Shown: piece after piece, positions 23,901 to 35,900 of the stretch
Numbering within the stretch: position 1 is the stretch's first letter
How the letters are laid out: every line of letters begins with the position of its first letter
Assembly: GCA_014526335.1 (NCBI GenBank)
Contig: JACTAT010000046.1
Coordinates: 45,505 to 109,504 of the forward strand
Direction: 5' to 3'
DNA: 64,000 nt
From: Chrysaora quinquecirrha
Taxonomy: Eukaryota > Cnidaria > Scyphozoa > Semaeostomeae > Pelagiidae
Program-made: the position numbers and the translations under genes
The notes under the pieces: generated by a model
Seen by the model: the letters and a program-made list of their open reading frames with translations, nothing else
Database searches by the model: none
Told to the model about the DNA's origin: nothing

Positions 23901-26900
23901 TGCATTCTATACTATCTCCATTAAGAGCGATACTGTAGTTTACCTGTTGAACATATTTATCAGTAGTTTTCCACATGTAATAATATTCGACAAGATTCGA
24001 GATTTTCTTCCAAGGAAGCTGCAATTTTAAGTAAAGAACGAATTAAAATTAAATCAAATAGATCAATCAGTTTTTGCGCAGGCCAATGAATCGATCAAGG
24101 GCGTGTTTTTTTAGGCATTTGAAGTCTTGGAAATCTACAAATGGAAGACTTTGGAAAAAAATTTGCTATCGAAATAATGCAAATTCTGAAAACGGTTTGG
24201 TTAGTAGAACTTGTATAGAGAATCAAAGAGAGAATGGACTTTAGAACTTGATCACTTTGAAATTGTTAATGGAAATGGAGGAGAGGTTACAGTAAAAACC
24301 CACATATAAGAGCCTACCTTTTTGAAACCAGGCTGTTTCGGTTCTTAACTTAAGGATAACATTTAAAAAAACAGGCTGAGAGGTTCTTATTTAAGGTTCT
24401 TAATAAAGGTTCATTACGTTTTCAAAAGTTTTAATGTACAAAACTTGATCATTGTTTATTCTAGGGACAGAAGCGAGAAGGGGAGTTTTCGAGACGCAGC
24501 TCTCCTGTTTGAGGTTGAAAATTTAGACATATTTCATCATTTGGCAGAGGTTGTTGCTTACATAAGAAGCACCTATTAAATCACCTACCAGATTGCTTTT
24601 TTAAATTCAGACAAATATTCTGTAATATAAGAACCATTTTCAAATTCAGGGTGAAAAGGTTCTTAAGTAAAGAAGCAAAAATTGGAGATTTCAGGCTGTA
24701 GGTTCTTATTCGAGGAAGGTTCTTATATGCGGGTTTTTACTGTACTTGTGAATTCCAAGCATAAGTACTCCCTAATTCCCGCATGTGAGCAGAAAATTTC
24801 GAACTTTTTGGAACCCTACCACTGTAAAGTCTGGTATTTTGGTAGAACAGCATAAATTTTCCATGTTATGTTTTTAAAGTATATTTTTTAATACTTCAAA
24901 TCTGGTTTGTATCATCCTAAATCCCTGAAAATTATAAGCACCCCTTTCCCTTGAACGGGCCCCTCCCCCCAAAAGCAATTTAAATAAAAGAGCGACCCTG
25001 GAGGCTCTATCAACGAAACACAGTAGTGTAATAATGTGATTAAGAATGTAACTCAATGGGCCTTGTCAGATTTTCAATAACTACGCGTCCCTGCAATGAC
25101 TCAGTATGGATGGGGGGGGGCGGTTATTCAAACTAGGTTACTCAACGGTTTGTGATTTAATTTCGAAAACTGTCTTGAAGCCGGTGAGCTTATATGACAA
25201 TGTGCACTTCATTAAATAAGTACGGCAGCAGCAAACGTACAACAACAGATTAAAATGATCACAGCTCGATATTAAAACTTACAAATTCCTGTTGAATATC
25301 ATTGAACTCTTTTCCAAACTTCTTAATTGCGTCTTCAAACAAGCTCGCTTCACCTAAGGAAATAATGTGCATACTATGAAATTAAGCTGGATTGAAAGTC
25401 TATTAGAAGTACGCCACGTTTCGTCCTTCATTCATGTTTCTAGAAACACGAGGATTCACTCTCCGATCTTAATGGCTTTGAAACCTTGGGAGGCATTTTA
25501 CATGTAATTGGTTCCAATGGAAGAAACTGTTTCAAATGGAAGATAGCATTCAAGGTTCAGGTTCCCATTCTTTATAGCTCCCGATGATAAGTTTCACCAC
25601 CAGTCACCTTTTACGGTCAAAACCCTTAGAATCTTAAATTATGAACGCTCATAAAATCAATAAAACTAGCGCTAAATAGTAAAACTTTGCACCTAGACTA
25701 AATTTTGGCAGCTTAATACGAATTTGGTACCGAAAACTCTATATCGCGAAATATTGAAAAGTTTCCATATATGATGCCTTACGCGAACAGTTCCATTTGG
25801 AACAGTTCTCTTGCGAGCTCGATCAATAGTGGAAACTGAACCGGTAAACACAAGAATAATGGACAAATTTGTTGAAACAATACGTTCAGATACCTTATTG
25901 CCCCACTTAGCCCCCCTCCCCCAGTTTAGTGTTGGATATTTTGTTTTATTCGCATCAGAGGAAACTGGTCCATCGTGCAGTCGGAACATGTATAATTAAG
26001 TCTGCCAGAAAAAAGTCAACATAAAATGAGGGAGGGGCAGAGACAAAGACCCCCAATCAATATGATTGAGTATCTCTCTCTACATATTTTGTCAAAGATT
26101 GCAGAACGGCTCCGAATGAAACCGGTCAATATGGTCTCGTGTAAGCCCGGTCACAATAATAACAACATACGGTCACAGAATAATGATTGGATCCAATCCT
26201 TATTCTGCGATATGGTTATCTAATATCTGACCGAATAACAACAGAAGACGGCTCACCTGGTGACCACTCCTCCATTTCATCACGACAAAGGACCGGTCCT
26301 TCTTCGGGAATCATCGAAGAAAGTGACTTCGCAATGTCGTACTCATTCTGATGAAGGGTGTCCAGAGCGTGAAACTGAAAAATAATTTCGAGCATGTAGA
26401 GTAATGTCAAAATTGTCAAACTACAGTAAAATTCCAAATATGAGTCCCGGTTATAAGCCCTTCCAAAGCCCTCGCAGGTATTAGCACATCTGTTTGCTTT
26501 TCAAAATGTAAGTACCGTTAATCTTCGAATTAGCCATCCCCTCCCTGGGGCTTATCTATTTTTGATTATTTGAGGGGGGGCTTATTCGAGGGGGCTTCAA
26601 GGTACCAATACGAACACAAATGGCTAACATGAACACGGGGGTGGGGGCTTATTCTAGGGGGGCTTATGAACACTTTCTACTCTAGGATGGAGACTGCACG
26701 CTTTTTTTTATAAGGAACCACTTTATAAGGAACCTACATGTAGAAGGCCCGAAAATTTAAAGAACTTATACTATTAAAGAGAAAATCATTAAGGAACTTT
26801 TCAATGTTGAATACTTTTATCACTGCAAATAATCAAGAATTAGAAAGCCGTTTCCATTCATTTGCAATCGAAAATAACATAAATTGTACGTTAAGCATGT

Positions 26901-29900
26901 AATCAATGTTTCTTTGAGTAGTCTCGAGCTTTGCTCACATGCAAATGTCTCTTTTATTGTTAAGACCACTGTCTGTGCAGTTAAAATTAAGGAACTATTA
27001 AGGAACTTTTGGAACTACAATTGCCTCAAAAGAGGCCCAAAAATAAGGAACTTTAAGAACTAGGCCTTGAGGTAGGTTCCTTATTAAAAAAAGCGTGTAA
27101 TGGGAGCTCTAATTCCAATTATGACCTTTCGCAACAACAGTCATGATTTTGATACAAGAGTCCATTTGAAAATAACCACCTCACTGTTTTAAACGCCCTC
27201 CTCGAATTCATGTCTCCTTAAAAAGTTTTAAAAAATTGATAAAACCCCATGGGGTGATTGGGGGCGAGTATGGAGATACCAAAAGAACCGTACAGCAAAG
27301 TAGAGGAGGGAAAGATGTCAGGGAGGGAAAGATGTCAGGGGGGATCCCTGTGGGTGGTGTTTGGGAAATTTCTTTAACATTTTCATCAGTTGCGTACACG
27401 CAGTTTTTTTATAAGTAACCGCATATAAGCAACCAAGATGTAGAAGGCCTAAAACTTTAAGTAAAAGTAACGTATTATACCACAGGAAAAAACCTAAGCA
27501 ACATTTTAAATTTTAAAAAATTTATTTCACTGCAAGCAATCGAGGATTGATCAACATAGAAGCTATTTCTATTCATTTGCAATCAAAAACTCGCATATCA
27601 ACGGAGTGTTACTCATTACGTGAAGCATTTTATTGAGGGGTTTCCATTTAACTTTCATTACAAAGTCTCTATATGGTTTCAATTACATGGTACTTCTTGA
27701 CTGGTGTTATTTATAGTATTTCTTTGCTGTATAAAAGGTGTTCTAGCGTTGGTTGCATAAAAAGCTATAGGGTAACTCCAAATGTTGGTGTTTTTCTAGC
27801 CTCTACACTATTCTTAGGGCACAAAATATACAGTTAAAATTAAGCAACTACTAAGCAACTTTTGCTACAAAATGGTGGCCATAAGAGGTAAAAAAATAAG
27901 CAACTTTTTGAACTAGACACGAGCGAAGTTGCTTATAAATAACGCTGCGTGTCAATACTAGCATAACGGCACAGAACGCGTGAAGGCAGGATAAAGTAAG
28001 AGAACAAAGATAGTCTAACAAAAAATTATAACTTTAGCCTATTTCGATTCATCCTTCTAATATAACTGTATAATTGACTCATCCAACTGTATAATTTCGT
28101 CGTCCAGACATTAATAATTCTTTTAATACAAAGATTTCATCAGTCGATTGAAAAGAAACTTGAATTATTGTTTCATGTTTATAGGGGATATTTATTATCT
28201 TGCATAGGTTGATCCTAAGCAATGTGACGAAGTAAAGTGCTTCAGCTTCTATTTCGGGACCAAACCGCAACATAAACCCATAGGAGCCTTGCTACAAAAA
28301 TAGATCTCTTATTTTATCTTAGTAAAGGGGGGACATTATAGTGAAGTTCTATAAAATTCCATGCGGTTAGAGTAGTTGATTCATTCCGGGTCCATTCCAG
28401 GTTCCACTTCACGATTTGTTCCACATTTTGCCATGAAGCAGGTGCAAAAACATGCTAAGGAAGCACGTGACTGAATGGTCGATATTACCCACACTAAGAT
28501 TTAATTGTTACACACTAAGCAATAAAATGCGATTAGGCCGAGAAACCTTTTTCGCTCCTATTCTGTGACGAACGACAGTGGAAAAGAAACAAATATGGCT
28601 CGACACAAGGCCTACAAGATGCTCCTTGCTTTTATTTTGTCTCTGGTAAGCGCGGCACTTGGTTCTGGCACTGTCAGCACAGCCATCCAAGGCCTAGGAA
28701 TATGCAGAGGCATAAAAGAAACATTACTTGGAAAGTCTGTCGATGTTTATAAAGGCATACCATACGCCAAACCTCCCGTTGGGAAACTTCGCTTCAAACC
28801 ACCGGAACCAATTACATGGAGTGGTGTATTCAATGCGACAAAATTCGGTGGGATATGCCCACAGAAACCGGATTTTCCGTTACCTCCAAACATAGTTGGC
28901 GTAGAAGACTGCCTTTACTTGGATATATACAAGCCGAGTACAGTATCTGGGAAATTACCGGTGATGTTTTGGATTCATGGTGGAGGATACGTATCAGGCA
29001 GTGGGCATGAGTTTTACGACGGTCGTGTTCTCGCAGCGGAATATGATGTTGTGGTGGTCACTATAAATCACAGACTGGGAGTCCTTGGATTTTTCAATAT
29101 TCCAGGAACAGAAACCAAGGGAAACTACGGAATACTGGATCAAATCGCTGCACTTCGCTGGGTCAAGAAAAACATAGCAAGTTTCGGAGGTGATCCAGAT
29201 AAAGTGACAATTTTCGGACTGAGCTCTGGGGCAGGGAGTGTTTCTTTGTTGACATTGTCGCCTCTCACGAGAAACGAGAACTTGTTCAAAAGAGCCATTT
29301 CGCAAAGTGGCGTCGCTTCGTGTCCATGGGCTGTACGTAAACCGAAAACAGACAAACAGGCGAAGAAATTCGGCGGTTCTTTAGGCTGTGCCGACGTGAA
29401 GAAAATGACTGAATGCCTCCGGAGTAAAACGGTTGCAGAGATAATGGCAGCACAGCTGAAAATTAATGATCTCGTTTCGTATCTTACGGCCCCAAATGTC
29501 GACGGTCACCTTCTGAAAGACCTGCCTTGGGACCTTGAGAGAAATAATACATTACAGGTCGCTGCGGTGGAGCAAATGATCGGGTATGATGCTGACGAAG
29601 GAACGATGTTTGGCGCGTTGTATAAAGGCAGCTACTTTGCTCTTCCACCAAGCATGGTTAGCAAAACATATGTTCAGTATGCTATAAAATTAGAGACTGC
29701 AGAGAGATACCCAGGACAGCAGGACTTGTTTCACCAAGTTGCCCTTCACGAATACACTAAATATTCGTCTAATTCCTCATTAAAATGGTATGAAAGTTCC
29801 TCTAATTTCCGCAGCGATTTCTATTTCTTAAGCTGCATTAATTCTTTCTCTGATGCGTTGGTTAATACAGGAAAAACAGTGTATCGTTATAAATTCACGT

Positions 29901-32900
29901 ATATGCCGAAAATTCCGCGTTATCCCTTTTGGAAGGTCGCGCACGCGATGGAAAATGCCTTTGTCTTTGGCTTCCCTTTTACTGGCCAAGAAGCCCGCCT
30001 TACTGCAAACTACACCGATGAAGACAAAGTTGTCAGCAGAAAAGTCATGAAGTCGTGGACGGATTTCGCCAAGCATGGTAAGCCAGGGAGCAACTGGCCT
30101 AAGTACACAGCTAGTAACAAAGAGTATATGAACATTGGTTTTAATCTGACAGTTGAACGTGGTTATGAAACGAGACGAATGGCTTTCTGGAATCAAATCG
30201 TCCCAAAACTAACGAAAACTGCCGCGCCCTGTAAACAAGATTTGTCAAGCGCACCATGTCTTAGAAGTCAAGAATCATTGATGCTTCTATCCATGGCATT
30301 CGCATTATTTTTGCTGTTTCTTCGTTAAATGACTCCTGATGCCTCACATTTACTTTGAAACCTTCATATGATTATTACCATTAAAGAACATAAGATTTTC
30401 GATTATATTTTAACGTATTATTACTATCGTTTTTAACGCTGAATTTTTATTTTTGCTGATTTGCTATTGGTTTTAATTTCATGATACTATGACATGGAGT
30501 TTTTACATTTTCTTTATCGTCTAACCATATTTAACAGGAAACTGTCATAATTTCCTGCACAATTGTTGCTCATATCTTTCTGTTAGCAATACAAAGCAAG
30601 GAATAGCAAAGAAATAGAATTTAAAAAAAATTTTGAGGATATTTTTACATCAGCGTTAAACCTAACAGTTGGCTTAGACATGGCTTAGGAAAGGGAGAAG
30701 AAGCCATGAGAAGCCTGCTCTGTCTGGCCCGTAAAAAACTTTCCCCTGTTCATGGTACTTTAGTGATAACGAGAAAGTTATAGCTCAGCTTTTGAATGAA
30801 AAAGATTTAGCTTAAACAGGCTCTATGCAGTTCCACAGAAAAACAGTCGAAAACAAAAACTGCGACTGTCGCCTTGCCCTGGAACATTAGTCATAATAAA
30901 AAGGTTTGCCCCGTTTGAATAAAAACAATTAAGCTTAATAGGCTCTTTGCAGTGCCACAGAAAAACAGTTGAAAACAAAAACTGTGACTGTCGCCTTGCC
31001 CTGGAACATTAGTCATAATAAAAAGGTTTGCCCCGTTTGAATGAAAACAATTAAGCTTAATAGGCTCTTTGCAGTGCCACAGAAAAACAGTTGAAAATAA
31101 AAAATCTGACTCTCGGCTTGCCATGGAACTTTAATCATAATAAGAAAGTTTGCCCCGCTTGAATGAAAACAATTAAGCTTAATAGGCTCTTTGCAGTGCC
31201 ACAAAGAAACAGTTGAACATAAAACATTTCAAAATAGTAATACACTTACTAATGTGATGTCTCTCGAGGCAGCTGCAGCACTTAGATGTAAACTCGGTTC
31301 TTTGACTGCACTACCACAGTCAAGTGCCCTTGCGAATGTCCCAATTGATCTGAGAAAATAGAAGATTTAATGCTTTAGTCACATTCTTGTTCCCTTCTTG
31401 TTTTTTTCCATTAATTCTTATATGCTTACATTATAGCAATAGACTCTTAAGATAATACTTTAATTAAATACCCGGGACGTTTTTGTAAGCCTTACTCTTA
31501 TAAACTTTGTCGAGCGGATACTTTCAGTACTACTAACGGCTAACGGTTTTCTGTCCACAAGGTAAAGTTGGGCTTTTAACCGCTTTTCCTGGACCAAGGA
31601 CCTTCCTCCCTCGATTAAGCGCCCCCCTACACTGAGCTGCCAATCAGGTTGGTCGCAGACACTCCATTTATAGTTCACATGTGTGCAAACTCTTGATTGG
31701 ATGAATCAACAGCTACCTTTTGCCAGTTGCTACAAGAGTTAATGTTAGTTCATTCATAAATTTTAAAATAATTTCTCCTCTTTAAGCGCTTTGGGCACTT
31801 AATTAATGTGTTTGGTGTTTGTAGGGGGTCTGTTGTGGGGGAACAAAAAGGAGGGGAATTTTAATTGAAGTACTATGCGGTATTTGTAAGTAGTTCATAA
31901 GAAAGATGCATGAAGTTGGGAGTGAAGAGTCCATTTTCCAAGAGTTCGTTTTCTCACTTGGAGTCTTCAAATAATTCTATTGGTCTTCCCGCTGTATCCG
32001 ACCAGCTGATTGGCGTTTAAAACACAATGCCAATTCAGCTTTTTCTTCTTTCTGATTGGTGTATTTCGAGCCGCATCTGGGTATAAATTCCGCCTTAGTC
32101 TATTGTTTCGGTTTGTTTCTGACGTTCATACTCTGAGGAGTGTCAGACGAAAAAAGCTTTAAGTATGCCCGAAAATGATTCCGCTGTTTATCGCAATTTT
32201 GAAGTTTTGTACAACTCAAAGATGCATAACAACAATATCTAACCTTGCGAGAACCAAAAATTGATCACACTGTTTATCAGCAAGTTTATTCTCTGGATTC
32301 CATATCAAGGTCTCCGGACAGGGCCTGTCCTTCTTCTCATCGTACTCAACTGCAAAGACAGATATCACTATCTCAGAAAGATAAAAATCCCGCAGCTACT
32401 CACCAGTCAGCTCAGCGTCGGTGGTTGTGAGATTACAAATAGTCACAGAATCGTCATAGAAAGTAGATCTTTTCAAAGAGGCCTGGGTCGGGCATAAAAT
32501 TTTTCTGGAAAATGGTTGACATTTCCAGTAAGGAAATCCTCTCCATGTGCAACAACTGGAATTACGGTCCTTTTAGGAGAGGTGGGTCAGCAAATTTTGC
32601 TCCAAGCTCACGAATAATGGAAGAAAAAGAGAGTATAGGAATCTGTAACAATAATTATTGAAAATATGTGCAGAAATTCAGGAAACAAGATACAAGCCAC
32701 TCACAAACAGGAAAATACTTCATTAAATGTTTCCTTGAGCAGATATGGTGGGACTTGGAGCCTTTTTCCACTTTTATTCAAATTAAACGTGAATTTGAAG
32801 TAAAATTTCACGCGCAACATCTCCTGAAACGACCGTGATTCCAGTTATTACACGCGGAGGGGATTCCCTTTCAGGAAATGTCTACGATTTTCCAGAAAAA

Positions 32901-35900
32901 GTCGCGCCCAACCCAGGCCTCTTTGAAAAGGTCTATTGCTCGTGAATCGTCGGCTTGATAAAGTGATACATCCATCGGTTTGGTCAGGGCCTTAAAGTAA
33001 GTCTACAAATATTACTGCATATACCTGAATGATCTTCTAGAACTGCTTGGTATTCTTCACCTACACCGATTTCACCTCGATCTGCAAGAAGTGTTTTTTG
33101 TTGAGGATCATAAACCAATAAGTAATAGAACCAGTCCTGCAAGAAAAGAAATGATTTATTGATCTGATGAAAGGAATTGAAATTTTGATTGAAATTGAGA
33201 TTGAGATTGAAATTATTCAAAACTTCAAGATCCGCGAAAATTAGTTCCCGTGAAATTCCCTTCACGAACGAATCCGCGAAAAACCGCAAAAATAAATTCC
33301 GTTTTTCCCGCGAAATTTCTGAGAAAAAAATTCGCGAAAAAGTTCCCGCGAAAATTAATTCCCTTAAGGTACCTGGACTAAATTTTAGCTACTCAATACG
33401 AACTTTGTATCGAAAGCTCTGTATCTCAAATTTGTGAAAAATTTCCATAATCACGGCCGTTCGTTGAAAAGGTTTATTTACATGAGATAACCGTTAAGAC
33501 ACCCATCTAGTCAATTCAAAACAGCCCTCCTCGCTTTGGCCTTACGGAACAGCTGAAATATAGCCCTTCAAACAATGCTTCACGCTCCACACACAGCACT
33601 CATTGAGTCATGGCAGCCTAAAGAATCTAATCAGAGATGGGCTATCGCACTATCTAAAAGACAGCCCTTCACAGAGTACTCTAAAGCTGGATTTCCACTT
33701 ATCTGTTTTTCGGTAGGAAAGGGAACAGGAATGGGAACGGGCATGGGAAATGGGAACAAGAACCGGGAATAATCGATTTCCAATTGATTTCTTCAAGAAA
33801 TGTGTACAGGACAAACACAATCGGATAACTATAAATTTTAACAATTGCATCGTCACGTCAACTGAAATTTAAATTTGTCGCGCTTGATGCGTCAGAAAAA
33901 ATCGCATTTTGATTGATTCTTCGTTTTCCTGTCCGTTTCGTCACGGGAAAAAGTTGAACTCAGTTCAACTTCTTTTCGTGACAAAACGGACAGGAAAATG
34001 CTCCCGTGCAAAAATGTGATGAGCAACGTGCGCATGCACACATGATTATTTTCCCGTTCAGTTCCCGTGGCCAAAAGGACAAGTGGTAATCCAGCTTAAC
34101 ACTAGGAAATACGACATCCACACCATACTGGCATGCAGGCGTAAACATCCACGTTGACCAAAACAACATAAACGATAAAATATAATCAAACATTAGTCAC
34201 CTCTTTTTCAAGATAGTCGTAAAGTTTTTCTATTTCACTGTACAGCGTTACGGAGCATTTTCCTCTGAAAAAAAAGAAAAATATGAATTTTAAAATATTG
34301 AAGTATATTTGATAGTCGGGAACACCCTGGGAGAGTACAAGCTATGATAAGCCAAAGAGTTTAGACAATCTTGCGGGGCTTTTCATGGCAAAAATTTGCG
34401 ACACAAACTGGTTTCGGTTTTATGCAACTTGGTGTAGCGTCAGTAGGAAGGATCTACGAAGTAAAGAATTGACGAAACGTCAACCCTGGCTGTGGAAAGT
34501 GCAAGGGCTAGGAACGAAACCCGAACTCGCTGAGCTATTGAAACCAAAAGCAAGAGGGATAAGACCACGACACCACCCCGACAGAACCTTCGATTCTACG
34601 CATGTATTTATGCAAAGGTTCATAAGACAACAGTACTCGAATTCTAACGAAAGCCTGATTGCAAAAATTTTTCGACTTCTGTTATATGAAGGTTGTACTG
34701 GGGACATTCCAGCACTTCTCATTCACGTGTACTCCAATATAACCTTAAAATAAGACACTGTGTTACTCGGTGTTAACCCCCTATGAAGCCAATATGCAAT
34801 ATGAAAGTCCTTCAGAATAGACTTCTACAACTAGTACAAACTTCGATGCAATCATACGTTGCTTTGTTTGGACTGTGGAGTAAGCCAATTTGGCTGTCTT
34901 CTCTAATCGATTGATTTATTAACCACATTTTCCACCTGATTGCAAGTAAAAATAATTAATTAACTAATGAAACATAATATTTTGGCGATGTCTATCATGG
35001 CTAAACAACATCAAAACATTCACGAGTCTACGCTAAGCGAAACATATTCAGCGAATAGAATGTCTAGAAATGTAGAGGTCTGGATTAACTCGGATTCCCT
35101 TATTCCCATTCACGTTACCGGCTTTTACACAAGGAAGGTCAAAAAAATTAAGAAACCTATACTACTGACGAAATTGCTTAGGACATTTTCAATTTTGGAT
35201 ATTTCTATCACTGCAAACAGTAAATAATTAGATAGCTGGTTCCACTCTATTGCGGTCAAAACTTACTTAAAAATTTATGGTAACGCTTGATCAAATGTTT
35301 CCTCTAATTGGTTTCAGCTTTACTAACTTACAAGTGTCTCCTTATATTAGTGACGACACTAGGTACAGGGTACAGTATGCAGTTAAAATTAAGAAACTAT
35401 TATGTTTCAGCAGACGCCTTTTCTTTTCAGTAGACTTTGAAGCGTATTTTTGGTACCTTCTTATGAAAACAGCAGGTTGTGTAGACCTCCAAACCTTTTG
35501 TCCCTGGAAGCTGTACGCTCTGCTGTAAGGTCTTGCAGGCATTACAAGGAATCTAGCTCTCAAGAAGCCCTGAATGCCAGGACGGAATATAAGCGGGGAA
35601 ATATTGTTAAAATATCAGAAAACATTGTTTGACAAGCAGAACCAGGTCAGCAATGTTTTTTGAAAGACTTTTATCAAGCAAGAACTGTCGGAGGAGCAAT
35701 GTTTTCCGATGTGGCATAACGGCTATATATTGCTTGTTAAGCAAATCTCAAATGTTTGACCAACAATGCTTGATCGCTTGGCCAAGGCTTTCGAGAGTAA
35801 AATTGATTGCTTAATTAACTTGCTAACCAGCGGAAAAAGATCAACTAATGAGTTTGCGGAAATTCCACCCAATTACACAACAGTGCCAAAATTCCACTTT

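Noticed and set aside
23596..24030. 144-codon plus-strand ORF
   Set aside because: Antisense of MTA-like exon 11 plus a GTACCG-type MITE.
32245..32497. Plus-strand ORFs
   Set aside because: Antisense shadow of MTA-like exon 7 and the adjacent MITE.
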